From: Neptuniibacter caesariensis
GTDB taxonomy: Bacteria > Pseudomonadota > Gammaproteobacteria > Pseudomonadales > Balneatricaceae
Direction of reading: 5' to 3'
DNA length: 64,000 nt
NCBI RefSeq assembly: GCF_000153345.1
Contig: NZ_CH724127.1
Span: 75,464-139,463, forward strand
The position numbers and the translations under genes are program-made. The first letter of the stretch is position 1. Each line of letters opens with the position of its first letter. Under the pieces are notes generated by a model that worked only from the letters and a program-made list of their open reading frames with translations, did no database searches and was not told the origin of the DNA. Below are positions 18,475-27,347 of this stretch, piece by piece.

Positions 18475-19062
18475 ATGAAGACTTTTACAACAGGCGAAAT
18501 AGCTAAATATTGTGATGTAAACCTCAGGACGGTCATACGTTGGATAGAGAAGGGTGAGCTGAAAGGTTTCAAGCTACCAGGAAGGGGCAATAACAGGGTA
18601 AAAGAGGAAGATTTTATTAACTTTCTTCGTCGTTACGATATCCCTTTTCCTGAAGAGCTAAAAACACATGCATCTAATAACAGTATCTTAATTGTGGATG
18701 ATGAAGTGCAAGTGGCTAAGGCCATTAAGCGAGTTTTAAAAGGGGCCGGTTATTCGACTTTACTTGCCCATGATGGTTTCAAAGCCGGGAGCCATTTGAT
18801 GAAAGAGCGTCCAGGCCTGATGACCCTGGATTTGAGTATGCCGGGATTGGATGGTTACGATGTGATTCGTTTTGTCCGCGAAGCACCTGTGGTTAGCCAA
18901 ACTAAAATTCTGGTTATTTCTGCATTGGACAAGCCTGCATTGGAAAAGGCTATAGAGTGCGGTGCAGATGCTTACTTGCAGAAGCCATTTTCGAATTCTG
19001 AGCTTCTAAGTGCGGTTGAATTACTTCTTGATAGTCCGCAACAAAGTTCAATAGCGGGCTGA
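18475..19062 (+). CDS. HTH-receiver transcriptional regulator (HnoC-like)
   Basis: 195 residues from ATG 18475 (MKTFTTGEIAKYCDVNLRTV); the frame could start 11 codons earlier, but this start has AAGG upstream and begins the domain. Residues 3-55 are an excisionase/MerR-type winged helix (TGEIAKYCDVNLRTVIRWIE ... RVKEEDFINFL). Residues 70-190 are a receiver with D119 (TLDLSMPGLDG) and a conserved K in YLQKPFSN. The order DNA-binding first, receiver second is unusual among response regulators. In Shewanella the HTH regulator HnoC controls its own NO-response genes. By position it probably binds the repeats at 18374-18421. 16 bp separate it from the next gene. Confidence 0.85.
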   Translation: MKTFTTGEIAKYCDVNLRTVIRWIEKGELKGFKLPGRGNNRVKEEDFINFLRRYDIPFPEELKTHASNNSILIVDDEVQVAKAIKRVLKGAGYSTLLAHDGFKAGSHLMKERPGLMTLDLSMPGLDGYDVIRFVREAPVVSQTKILVISALDKPALEKAIECGADAYLQKPFSNSELLSAVELLLDSPQQSSIAG

Positions 19063-19078
19063 GTTGCAGGGGGAAACC

Positions 19079-21046
19079 ATGAATACAATGCCTATTCTAA
19101 TCGTAGATGATGATCCTTCCATTTTAAGGGCCTTAAAACGAATATTCCGCCGTGAAGGTTATTCTGTCTATGCTGCTTTGGGTGCTAAAGAGGCATTGGA
19201 TTTAATGGGTGATAGGCAATTCCCTCTCATTATCACTGACTTTCGAATGCCTGAAATGACAGGTGCTGAATTACTCATTGAGGCAAAAAAAAGAAACCCT
19301 AAGGTTCTTGGTATCGTGCTCAGTGGTCTTGCAGATATGCAATCGTTAATATTTTCACTTAATAGTGGGGCGGTGCATCGTTTTCTGGAAAAGCCATGGG
19401 ATGAAATTGAGCTAGTAACTGAAGTAAAGAATGCTTATGAGGAATTAAAGAAAAGCCACTCTCCCTTCAGGAAGCAAGATAACCAGGGTGATAAATTATC
19501 AATTAATATTGATCAGTTCGGATTCATAGCAAGCAGCGAAACTAATGTTCATCAATCACTCATCGGTAGTCAGGTAAGTAGTATTGTCGCAGGTATCGAT
19601 GAAAAGGTACTTGGGCGAATTTGCTTATCCGATCCCGTGAAGTATGAATATACAGAACCTTTGTCTGGGATGGTGGTGAATATTTCAGCAGTGCCTGAAG
19701 CGTACAATTTATGGCAGTTGGAGATTGTTTGCTCAGGCGAACAAGCGCTATTGCAGAAGGGAATTATCTCTAAACAGCAGTTCTCAGAACAGATAACGGA
19801 GCAGCTGTCCGCGGGCCAACAGTTTGCATTGTTCTATCTAGATATCGCTCGCTTCAAATATTTTAATGAACATCTTGGTTACAAAGAAGCTGACCTGCTA
19901 CTTGCTCACTTGGCGCAGATATTAGTTAGTAACACACAATCCGATGTTTTGTTGGCGCAGATGAATGGCCCTGAGTTTGCGATGCTTGTTCCGGGGGTAA
20001 CGAGCGAAGAAAGCGCTCAGGATCATATCAGGCAGATTATGGAACCTTTTAATCAACTGATTGCATTTGGTCAGCGTGAGATACATTTGGCTTTTAAAGT
20101 CGGTTTCGTGCTTGCGCCGGAAGATAGTGATGATGCTGACGCGCTGATCCGAAATAGTATGAAGGCTATGTTGCAGGGGAAGCAAAAAGGTGGCAATGAG
20201 CCAAAAAGGTTTTCGCCAGCCATTAGTCGGGACTCTGAGGATTTAATCAAGCTTCAAAGTGATCTTTTCAGGGCGTTGGAAAGAGATGAATTCTCAGTGG
20301 TCTACCAGCCTAAAGTCTCTCTGGTAGACGGTTCTATTCTTGGAGCTGAAGCATTATTGCGTTGGAAGCATGAACAGCTAGGGTTTGTTTCTCCAGCCCA
20401 GTTTATCCCCATGGCGGAAGTGAGTGGGTTAATTGAACCTATTGGTGAATGGGTGTTGAGTACCGCTAGCTCTCAAAGCCGATTCTGGGCTTTAGAGGGT
20501 CTTCCGCCATTCTCTGTTGCAATTAATTTATCGGGTCGACAGTTAATGGAGGACTGTTTACCGCACAAGGTAGCCCAGATTATCTCCCACAATGAGCTGG
20601 ATCCTTCACAGATAGAACTTGAAGTCACAGAGACATTCTTGATGCAGGATATTGAGCATAGCATCGAAATGCTGAATGAGATCAGAGAATTAGGAGTGAA
20701 AATCTCAATTGATGACTTTGGTACAGGTTATTCATCGCTTAATTATCTGACGAAATTACCGGTCGATACTCTCAAAATTGATCGTTCCTTTATTAAAGAA
20801 TTATCAATTAGGGAGGAGGTTTTTCGACTAGTAAAAAACATGGTGGGAATGGCTCATGACTTAGGACTCACTGTTGTTGCTGAAGGTGTAGAGACTAAAT
20901 GTCAGTTGGATATTTTAAAAGAGATCGATTGCGATGAAGTCCAAGGATTTTACTACAGTCCTCCTGTATCGGCCGATAAATTTAGGAATTTACTGCTTAA
21001 GCAGCCCTTGATAGGCTGTCGTTATTCCGCAATGGAGGCAGGATAA
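19079..21046 (+). CDS. receiver-GGDEF(degenerate)-EAL phosphodiesterase (HnoB-like)
   Basis: 655 residues from ATG 19079 (AGGGGGA upstream); an in-frame TTG at 19064 is less likely. Receiver ~1-120 (phosphoacceptor in IITDFRMPEMTGAELL, KPWD). A middle region ~145-230 looks PAS-like but weak. The GGDEF domain's active motif is NGPEF, so no cyclase activity is expected. The C-terminal EAL domain is intact: GAEALLRW, EVTETF, IDDFGTGYSSLNYL, KIDRSFI, VAEGVE. Expected reaction: hydrolysis of c-di-GMP to pGpG, switched by phosphorylation. It corresponds to HnoB of the known NO network. It is followed 3 bp later by the HDOD gene. Confidence 0.87.
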   Translation: MNTMPILIVDDDPSILRALKRIFRREGYSVYAALGAKEALDLMGDRQFPLIITDFRMPEMTGAELLIEAKKRNPKVLGIVLSGLADMQSLIFSLNSGAVHRFLEKPWDEIELVTEVKNAYEELKKSHSPFRKQDNQGDKLSINIDQFGFIASSETNVHQSLIGSQVSSIVAGIDEKVLGRICLSDPVKYEYTEPLSGMVVNISAVPEAYNLWQLEIVCSGEQALLQKGIISKQQFSEQITEQLSAGQQFALFYLDIARFKYFNEHLGYKEADLLLAHLAQILVSNTQSDVLLAQMNGPEFAMLVPGVTSEESAQDHIRQIMEPFNQLIAFGQREIHLAFKVGFVLAPEDSDDADALIRNSMKAMLQGKQKGGNEPKRFSPAISRDSEDLIKLQSDLFRALERDEFSVVYQPKVSLVDGSILGAEALLRWKHEQLGFVSPAQFIPMAEVSGLIEPIGEWVLSTASSQSRFWALEGLPPFSVAINLSGRQLMEDCLPHKVAQIISHNELDPSQIELEVTETFLMQDIEHSIEMLNEIRELGVKISIDDFGTGYSSLNYLTKLPVDTLKIDRSFIKELSIREEVFRLVKNMVGMAHDLGLTVVAEGVETKCQLDILKEIDCDEVQGFYYSPPVSADKFRNLLLKQPLIGCRYSAMEAG

Positions 21047-21049
21047 AGA

Positions 21050-22150
21050 ATGGATGGCTTTATGGACAAAGGGCGAGTCTTGTTTGTTGATGATGAAACG
21101 CAAGTTTTACGTTCGTTAAAGCGTGCGTTGCGATTGCATTGCAAAGAATGGGAGCTGTTTTTTTTCTCTTCTCCTGTCCAGGCTTTATCTGAATTAACTG
21201 AGCTAAAGCCTTGGGTGATTGTGTCTGATAAAAAAATGTCAGAGATGTCTGGGGAGGATTTTTTGCTACAGGCGAAAGAGATCTGGCCTGATAGCGTACG
21301 GGTTATTTTAACCGGCGATACCAGTCAGGATTCTGCCCTTGTGTCACTGCGTTCAGCGCATCTTCTTTTACCTAAACCTTTTGAACTCGATGAGTTGCTG
21401 TCTGCGCTCAAAAGTGCGGTTTGCTTGCGCAGTTTCAGTCTGGATGCAAATACCCGCTCAGAACTTGGTGGCTTACAAACTCTTCCGGTATTGCCGAGAG
21501 TATACCAGCAACTCGTATCTTACTTAGATGCGGTGGAACAGCCGGATAACGATCATATTGCAAAACTAATCAGTAGCGATGTTGCTGTTTTAACGAAAGT
21601 TATTCAGTTAGCAAACTCCTCTTTCTTTGGTTTTTCGCAGCCGGTTTATGACGCCAAAGATGTCATTGTGCGTTTGGGCCATGATCTGATTAAAAAAATG
21701 CTCTTGGTTACTGGTCTCTTTAATTCAGTTGTTAATCAGAATGAAGCTGAAAAGTTTTTTAACACGGCAATCAGCGTTGCCGAAAAAGTCCGTGAATTAG
21801 CAATTTTAGCGGGTCAGGTTGGAGACGATATAGAGCGAGCATATTTTTGTGGTCTTTTGCACAATTTAGGATGCTTGGTGAAGGAGGCGAATAATTCATT
21901 GCTTTCAACTGACTTGGTTGGTGCTTTTATCCTACAGCTATGGGGATTTGAAACCACAGTTATTAATGCTGTTCGCTATCAGTCTATGCCGGAATCCTCA
22001 CCGGATGCAGAGAAATTGGTATACCAATTGTGCATAGCTAAAACGCTGGTAAATGAAGAAAAACAGAACCTCACTTATTCTGAAGTTCTTGCTTCGATTG
22101 ATGAAGGCCGAGTCGAAAAGGCGGGTTTAATTGCTTACTTGAGGAAATAA
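21050..22150 (+). CDS. receiver-HDOD signalling protein
   Basis: 366 residues. Receiver domain 8-125 (LFVDDETQVL, phosphoacceptor in IVSDKKMSEMSGEDFL, Thr in VILTGDTS, KP in LLPKPFEL), then an HDOD domain ~135-340 (LPVLPRVYQQL, VAVLTKVIQLANSSFFGF, VIVRLGHDLIKKMLL, FCGLLHNLGCLV). HDOD is an HD-superfamily fold that has lost metal ligands and usually acts by protein binding. The partner here is unknown; another component of the island is the simplest guess. Tight spacing (3 bp on each side) places it in the same operon as the EAL and PhnD-like genes. Confidence 0.85.
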   Translation: MDGFMDKGRVLFVDDETQVLRSLKRALRLHCKEWELFFFSSPVQALSELTELKPWVIVSDKKMSEMSGEDFLLQAKEIWPDSVRVILTGDTSQDSALVSLRSAHLLLPKPFELDELLSALKSAVCLRSFSLDANTRSELGGLQTLPVLPRVYQQLVSYLDAVEQPDNDHIAKLISSDVAVLTKVIQLANSSFFGFSQPVYDAKDVIVRLGHDLIKKMLLVTGLFNSVVNQNEAEKFFNTAISVAEKVRELAILAGQVGDDIERAYFCGLLHNLGCLVKEANNSLLSTDLVGAFILQLWGFETTVINAVRYQSMPESSPDAEKLVYQLCIAKTLVNEEKQNLTYSEVLASIDEGRVEKAGLIAYLRK

Positions 22151-22152
22151 TT

Positions 22153-22971
22153 ATGAAAACAAAGTATGTGATCCTATGGATGCTTATCGGTTCTGTAAGC
22201 CCGCTTGCTTGTGCGGATACACTCACTTTAGGTATTGTCCCGCAACAATCGGCAAAAAAACTTGCCCGTTTATGGACTCCAATCACTGGGTATTTGAGTG
22301 AAAAGGCAGGAGTAAAAATTACTTTTTCGACTGCGCGAGATATTCCTACCTTCGAAAAAAGGTTATTGGCAGGGGAGTATGATATCGCGTATATGAACCC
22401 CTATCATTTTACTGTTTTTAATCAGAAGCCGGGCTATCAGGCTTTGGCTAAACAAAAAGATAAGGTTATTAAAGGCATTGTAGTCGTGGCTGAAGACAGC
22501 CCGATACAATCGTTGCAAGAGTTGGATGGTACTTCCCTGGCTTTTCCATCCCCTGCCGCATTCGCCGCTAGTGTGCTGCCTCGGGCAAAAATGACTCAGG
22601 ATGGGATTAACTTTTCTCCAAAGTATGTTTCTTCACATGATTCAGTGTATCTGACTGTATCCAAAGGTTTATTCCCAGCGGGTGGTGGAGTCATGAGAAC
22701 CTTTAATAATACCGATCCAAAGGTGCGGGAAGGTTTAAGAGTACTTTGGACGACTCCTGGCTATACCCCGCATGCTATCGCGACACATCCCGATCTGAAT
22801 GAGGAAACGCGTCTCAGAATACAGCAAGCGCTTCTCTCAATGAATACGGATCCACAGGGGCAGAAGCTATTGAAAACTATCAATTTTAAGGGGATTGAGG
22901 TTGCTTCAAACGCCGATTGGGATGATGTAAGAGCGCTTAATATCAAGCTTTTGCAACATCTGCTGGACTGA
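22153..22971 (+). CDS. PhnD-like periplasmic binding protein, probable sensor subunit
   Basis: 272 residues. Signal peptide 1-21 (MKTKYVILWMLIGSVSPLACA), then a type II solute-binding fold of the phosphate/phosphonate PhnD group: LTLGIVPQQSAKKLARLW, YDIAYMNPYHFTVF, SLAFPSPAAFAASVLPR and ADWDDVRALNIKLL. No PhnC ATPase or PhnE permease is nearby. Instead it sits in a two-component operon, 40 bp before a membrane histidine kinase. In other systems a PhnD-like protein presents a ligand to a kinase. That role is inferred; the ligand is unknown. Confidence 0.8.
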   Translation: MKTKYVILWMLIGSVSPLACADTLTLGIVPQQSAKKLARLWTPITGYLSEKAGVKITFSTARDIPTFEKRLLAGEYDIAYMNPYHFTVFNQKPGYQALAKQKDKVIKGIVVVAEDSPIQSLQELDGTSLAFPSPAAFAASVLPRAKMTQDGINFSPKYVSSHDSVYLTVSKGLFPAGGGVMRTFNNTDPKVREGLRVLWTTPGYTPHAIATHPDLNEETRLRIQQALLSMNTDPQGQKLLKTINFKGIEVASNADWDDVRALNIKLLQHLLD

Positions 22972-23011
22972 ATCTGACAGCTCTGCTGTTTAGTAAGGAG
23001 AAGGGCATAGT

Positions 23012-24649
23012 ATGTCACTCAGGCTTAAAACAATCATAGGTATTGCTGCGATAGAGGCTGTTCTTCTATTGCTTCTGGTTTCTATGACGCTTGATTACCT
23101 GAGAACAACGAACTATGAGGGCATTGTTAAGCGTGCCTCGACAACCGCGACCTTATTCGCAACAACAGCAAAAGATGCCGTACTGAGCTATGACCTGGCA
23201 TCGCTTGATGCATTTGTAAACGAAGTGTTGAAAAACCCGGACCTGGTGTACGCCAGGGTGCTAGGGCCTGATCAGCAGTTGTTTGCCGAAGCGGGAATGC
23301 CAGAAGCTCTGTCAGCAGATTTTGCAGCGGATCAAGAGGTTGAATCTGTTGATGATGGGATCTTCGATACCTATGCGCTAGTGGCAGAAGGGGGCGTTGT
23401 CTATGGCCGGGTTGAGCTTGGTTTAGATATTAACCTTCTTCGTCAAACCATTGCTGAGGCTGAACAGCGAAGTGCATTAATTGCCGCGATGGAGATGGGA
23501 TTGGTGGCGCTGTTTTCCTTTATTTTAGGAACCTACTTAACCAGGCAGTTACAGGGGCTTAGAAAAGGGGCACAGCAGATATCAGCGGGTGAGCTGGATA
23601 TCAACATACCGGTCAAAGGGAAGGATGAAATTGCAGATGTAGCTCGGGCATTTAATGTGATGGCATCTGATCTTGAAGAGGCCAGCAGGCGGAGGGATCA
23701 ATATGAGGCGGAACTTGAAGAGCTGAATCGCTCCCTTGAAGACCGTGTAAAGCAGCGAACTCATCAGTTAGTCGAGAAGAACAAAGAGCTACTTCAGGCA
23801 AATGATGAGATTAAGAAAACTCAGGCAAAACTGGTGCAGTCAGAAAAAATGGCGTCTGTCGGTGTGCTGGCTGCGGGGGTTGCACACGAGATCAATAACC
23901 CACTTGGTTTTGTGATGAGTAATCTCTGCACTTTAGAAGAGTATGTGAAGAATTATCGTGAACTACTGGGTGCGTATGAAACGCTGTTTAGCTTAAAGGA
24001 TAGCCAGGAGCGTAAAGCTCAATATGCGAAAATCAAAAGCTTAGTGGAAGAGTATGATCTGGCTTTTATGAATGATGATTTAGATGATCTGCTCAAAGAT
24101 ACCCACGAAGGATCTGTTCGTGTTAAGGAGATCGTAAAAGGGTTAAAAGCGTTTTCTCATGTTGATAGTACTGAGGAGATGCAGCTTACAGATCTCAATG
24201 AGTGTATTGAAACAACACTTAAAGTTGCTAACAACGAGATTAAATACCATTGTGAGATCATTACTGATCTGGGAGATATACCGCAGATAAACTGCATCCC
24301 TGGGCAGATTAAGCAAGTGCTTCTCAATATGTTATTGAATGCGGCCCATGCGATAAAAGAGCAGGGGCGTATTGAAATCGCTTCCGTTTTTCGTGAGGAA
24401 GCAGTGGAAATTAGCATTCGTGATAATGGTTGCGGTATTGTGAAGGATGAGCTTGGACGCTTGTTTGAACCTTTCTTTACCACTAAAGAGGTGGGGAAGG
24501 GGACAGGCCTGGGTTTATCCATTTCCTACGGTATTATTGTGGATGATCATCATGGTGATATCCGTGTGGAAAGTGAATTGGGCATGGGTAGCTGTTTCAC
24601 AATTGTGTTGCCAATCAATAAATCAGAAGTTGTCCAGGAAGCAGGGTAG
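23012..24649 (+). CDS. membrane sensor histidine kinase
   Basis: 545 residues. TM1 about 8-30, periplasmic domain ~31-150, TM2 about 153-173, HAMP ~175-228 (KDEIADVARAFNVMASDLEE), coiled coil 228-285, HisKA with H292 in LAAGVAHEINNPLGF, and HATPase with LLNAAHA, IRDNGCGI and GKGTGLGLSISYGI. The kinase core is closely similar to the H-NOX-linked kinase of the left arm, including the HEINNPL box, hinting at shared receiver targets. The periplasmic domain is small and probably senses through the PhnD-like protein encoded before it. AAGGAG precedes the ATG. Confidence 0.88.
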   Translation: MSLRLKTIIGIAAIEAVLLLLLVSMTLDYLRTTNYEGIVKRASTTATLFATTAKDAVLSYDLASLDAFVNEVLKNPDLVYARVLGPDQQLFAEAGMPEALSADFAADQEVESVDDGIFDTYALVAEGGVVYGRVELGLDINLLRQTIAEAEQRSALIAAMEMGLVALFSFILGTYLTRQLQGLRKGAQQISAGELDINIPVKGKDEIADVARAFNVMASDLEEASRRRDQYEAELEELNRSLEDRVKQRTHQLVEKNKELLQANDEIKKTQAKLVQSEKMASVGVLAAGVAHEINNPLGFVMSNLCTLEEYVKNYRELLGAYETLFSLKDSQERKAQYAKIKSLVEEYDLAFMNDDLDDLLKDTHEGSVRVKEIVKGLKAFSHVDSTEEMQLTDLNECIETTLKVANNEIKYHCEIITDLGDIPQINCIPGQIKQVLLNMLLNAAHAIKEQGRIEIASVFREEAVEISIRDNGCGIVKDELGRLFEPFFTTKEVGKGTGLGLSISYGIIVDDHHGDIRVESELGMGSCFTIVLPINKSEVVQEAG

Positions 24650-24675
24650 GTTATGACGCAAATTAAGGGAAATAT

Positions 24676-25953
24676 ATGAATTACAAGAACTATACGGTGA
24701 TGCTCGTTGATGATGAGCAGCCCATTCTTAATTCGTTAAAGCGTCTGATTAAACGTTTGGGTTGCAACATAATTACCTTTACCTCGCCGCTTGATGCACT
24801 GGAGGCGTTAAAGGGCACCTCAGTTCAGTTGGTCATCAGTGATATGCGCATGCCTGAAATGGGAGGTGAGGTTTTTCTGGAGCAGGTAGCGAAAAGTTAC
24901 CCGGATATAGAACGTGTCGTTATTTCAGGCTATGCCGATGCCCAGGCGACGATTGATGCAGTTAATCGAGGAAAAATAAGTCGCTTTTTGTTAAAACCCT
25001 GGGAAGATGAGGATGTTTTTAAAGTTGTCGAAAAGGGCTTGCAGCTTGCGTTTTTACGTGAGGAAAACCTTCGTTTACAGGAAGAAACAGAAGCAAAAAA
25101 TAAGCAGCTGAAACAGTTAAATCAAGGGCTGGAAGAGAAAGTTAAAGAACGGACGCAGCAGATCATACAGGCAAACGATCGGCTAAAGACCAACTATCGT
25201 TCTGTGGTCCGTATGTTCTCAGCGTTAGCTACTCGCCGCCTTGGTGTGAGAGCATCGGGTGAGAATATTAAGTTGAATAAAATTCTGTTACTGGTTGCGA
25301 GTAAAACGGGATTAAAAGATCAGGATTTGAAGCAGCTTTATTACGCGTGGCAACTGAGGCAGATAGGCAAACTCAGCTTCTCTGACGAGTTGATCAAAGA
25401 ACCCTATTTAAAATTAGGGGCTGAGCAACAGAGGGAGTTTCAAAATCATCCTCTATTGGCTCAAGCCGCTTGTTTAATGGTTAAACCGCTCTACCCCGCC
25501 GGGAAAATCATTTTGCAGCATAAGGAATATCTTGATGGCAGTGGTTACCCTAAGGGAATTAAAGGTGAGGAAATTACCTTCCGGGCCCAGGTGCTAGCGG
25601 TCGTTAACGATTATGTAGAGCTTATTCATGGGCTCTATGACGAGCGCGAATACAGTACTGATGAAGCCATAACCTATCTAAGTGACAAGGCCAAAGAGAG
25701 ATATAATCAGGATGTGGTTGCACTATTAGCGAGAGTTGTTGAGGAGCTTTCAAAGTCTGGAGATACGCTCAATGATAAAGCTGTTTTTAGTGATCAGTTA
25801 AAGCCAGGGATGAAGCTGAGCAGGGATCTGATCAGTGGTGATGGAATGTTGTTATTGAGTGCTGATCAGGTGTTGGATGGAGTTGCTATCGAACGTATCC
25901 GTGAGATGGAGTTCAACCTTGATGAAACATTCAAAGTTTATGTCTCTCAATAG
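24676..25953 (+). CDS. receiver + partly degenerate HD-GYP protein
   Basis: 425 residues. Receiver 5-125 (VMLVDDEQPILNSLKRL, phosphoacceptor in VISDMRMPEMGGEVFL, LKPWED), coiled coil 130-175, HD-GYP-like domain ~180-355. The GYP motif is kept (DGSGYPKGIKG, GYP 290-292), but the HD metal pair is replaced: LRQIGK at 227-232 where LHDIGK is expected. c-di-GMP hydrolysis is therefore doubtful, although binding may persist. It shares architecture with the left-arm protein at 16978-18324 and probably arose by duplication. It ends the right arm. Confidence 0.85.
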   Translation: MNYKNYTVMLVDDEQPILNSLKRLIKRLGCNIITFTSPLDALEALKGTSVQLVISDMRMPEMGGEVFLEQVAKSYPDIERVVISGYADAQATIDAVNRGKISRFLLKPWEDEDVFKVVEKGLQLAFLREENLRLQEETEAKNKQLKQLNQGLEEKVKERTQQIIQANDRLKTNYRSVVRMFSALATRRLGVRASGENIKLNKILLLVASKTGLKDQDLKQLYYAWQLRQIGKLSFSDELIKEPYLKLGAEQQREFQNHPLLAQAACLMVKPLYPAGKIILQHKEYLDGSGYPKGIKGEEITFRAQVLAVVNDYVELIHGLYDEREYSTDEAITYLSDKAKERYNQDVVALLARVVEELSKSGDTLNDKAVFSDQLKPGMKLSRDLISGDGMLLLSADQVLDGVAIERIREMEFNLDETFKVYVSQ

Positions 25954-25974
25954 GATGATGAAAAGTTAATAGTA

Positions 25975-25994
25975 TAGGGGCGATCAAGCCCCTA
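25975..25994. terminator. possible hairpin between convergent genes
   Basis: TAGGGGC / GCCCCTA, 7-bp perfect stem with a 6-nt loop, located between the end of the signalling operon and the convergent KAS gene. It lacks a T run, so factor-independent termination is uncertain. Confidence 0.4.
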
Positions 25995-26017
25995 GCAGCG
26001 CTTACCTAGCAAAAGGA

Positions 26018-27151
26018 TTAGCGCTTTTTAATCACCAGACTGCCGATAGAATACCCAGCCCCAAAAGAGCAAATCACCCCCAAGTCACCGGACTTCAAGC
26101 CTGCGCGGTGAAGATTAAAGGCGATAAGTGATCCTGCCGAAGCCGTATTTGCATATTGGTCCAGAACGATGGGGGCTTCTTCTGCAGAGGCTTCTCTACC
26201 AAGCAACTTTTTAGCTATGAGCAGGTTCATATTGATGTTGGCCTGGTGTAACCACCACCGCTTAACCTGACTGTTGTCTATGTTCAGGCTTTGTAGCTGA
26301 GCAGTGATATGCTCCGCCGCCATCGGGCAGACTTCCTTAAAAACTTTGCGCCCGTTTTGGATAAAGAATTTATCTTCACCGAAGGGATCCGAATCATCGG
26401 TGTAGGCCAGATAACCAAAGTTGGAGCGAATGTTGTTAGAGAAGAGTGTTGCTGCTTTAGTGCTGAGAATCTCATAGCTCTCATCTGATTGGCAGGTGTC
26501 AGCGGCTTCGATAACAGTGGCTACAGCGACATCGCCAAAAATAAAATGGCTGTCGCGATCACGCCAGTTGTTCTGTGGCGAGGTTAATTCAGGGTTGATG
26601 ACTAAAACGCGGGCTGCTGTTCCAGCTTTAATCATTTCATAGGCTCTTTGCAGGGCAAATGTGGCGGAAGAACAGGCGACTAACATATCGAAGCCAAAGC
26701 CGCTGATGCCGAGAGCCTGTTGAACTTCAATAGCAATGGCTGGGTAAGCGCGCTGTGTGTAGGAACATGCGACTATGACAGCATCTATTTCAGAATTTGT
26801 ACATTGGGCGGATCTTATCGCTTTTTCAGCAGCATTGACGGCCATTTCAGCCTGATGTGAAAGTTCTTCATTGTTTCTTGGTTCGATAAATGGGCGCATT
26901 CTCTCAGGATTAAGAGCGCCTTCTTTGCGGTAAACGAAGCGATTTTTAATGCCTGAGGCTTTGGTAATAAATTCAGCACTTGAAAGCGGTTTAGCTATCA
27001 GCTCTCCCTGTTCAATTTCAGCTTTATGTTGTTCATTAAATGTGGTGGCGTATTGATTATAGGCTTCGACAAGTTCTTCGTTGCTGATGCTGTGCTCAGG
27101 ATTCCAAAGCCCAAAGCCACTGATAACGACGGGATTAGCTTGCTCGGTCAT
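26018..27151 (-). CDS. beta-ketoacyl-ACP synthase III family protein
   Basis: Thiolase-fold condensing enzyme, 377 residues, somewhat longer than E. coli FabH (317). The Cys-His-Asn triad of KAS III is present: C160 in LVACSSATFALQRA, H302 in WWLHQANINM, N335 in QYANTASAGSLIAF. The insert after residue 35 and the ESAEFI-like region resemble the longer FabH-like group that can use medium-chain acyl-CoA primers rather than acetyl-CoA. No acyl-carrier or fab genes are adjacent, so a specialised rather than housekeeping role is plausible. It is transcribed alone and converges on the signalling island. Confidence 0.85.
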   Translation of the reverse strand: MTEQANPVVISGFGLWNPEHSISNEELVEAYNQYATTFNEQHKAEIEQGELIAKPLSSAEFITKASGIKNRFVYRKEGALNPERMRPFIEPRNNEELSHQAEMAVNAAEKAIRSAQCTNSEIDAVIVACSYTQRAYPAIAIEVQQALGISGFGFDMLVACSSATFALQRAYEMIKAGTAARVLVINPELTSPQNNWRDRDSHFIFGDVAVATVIEAADTCQSDESYEILSTKAATLFSNNIRSNFGYLAYTDDSDPFGEDKFFIQNGRKVFKEVCPMAAEHITAQLQSLNIDNSQVKRWWLHQANINMNLLIAKKLLGREASAEEAPIVLDQYANTASAGSLIAFNLHRAGLKSGDLGVICSFGAGYSIGSLVIKKR

Positions 27152-27347
27152 AGTGCTCTCTCAGTTGCTGGGTAGTGTGGTCGTGACTGCTGGCAAATGC
27201 TAAAACCTGGAACTGCTGTATATACCGCGAGTGCCTGATAGATCGGTGCAGAAGGCAGTGACAAAAGAGATAAATTGTCGCTTGGCCTTTATTACTTTCC
27301 ACTGACAATAACGTTAAATATAGCTGACATATTTGTGCAGGCGAGCG

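Noticed and set aside
22153-22971. PhnD-like gene as part of a phosphonate import system
   Set aside because: No phnC or phnE gene nearby; all neighbours are two-component proteins.
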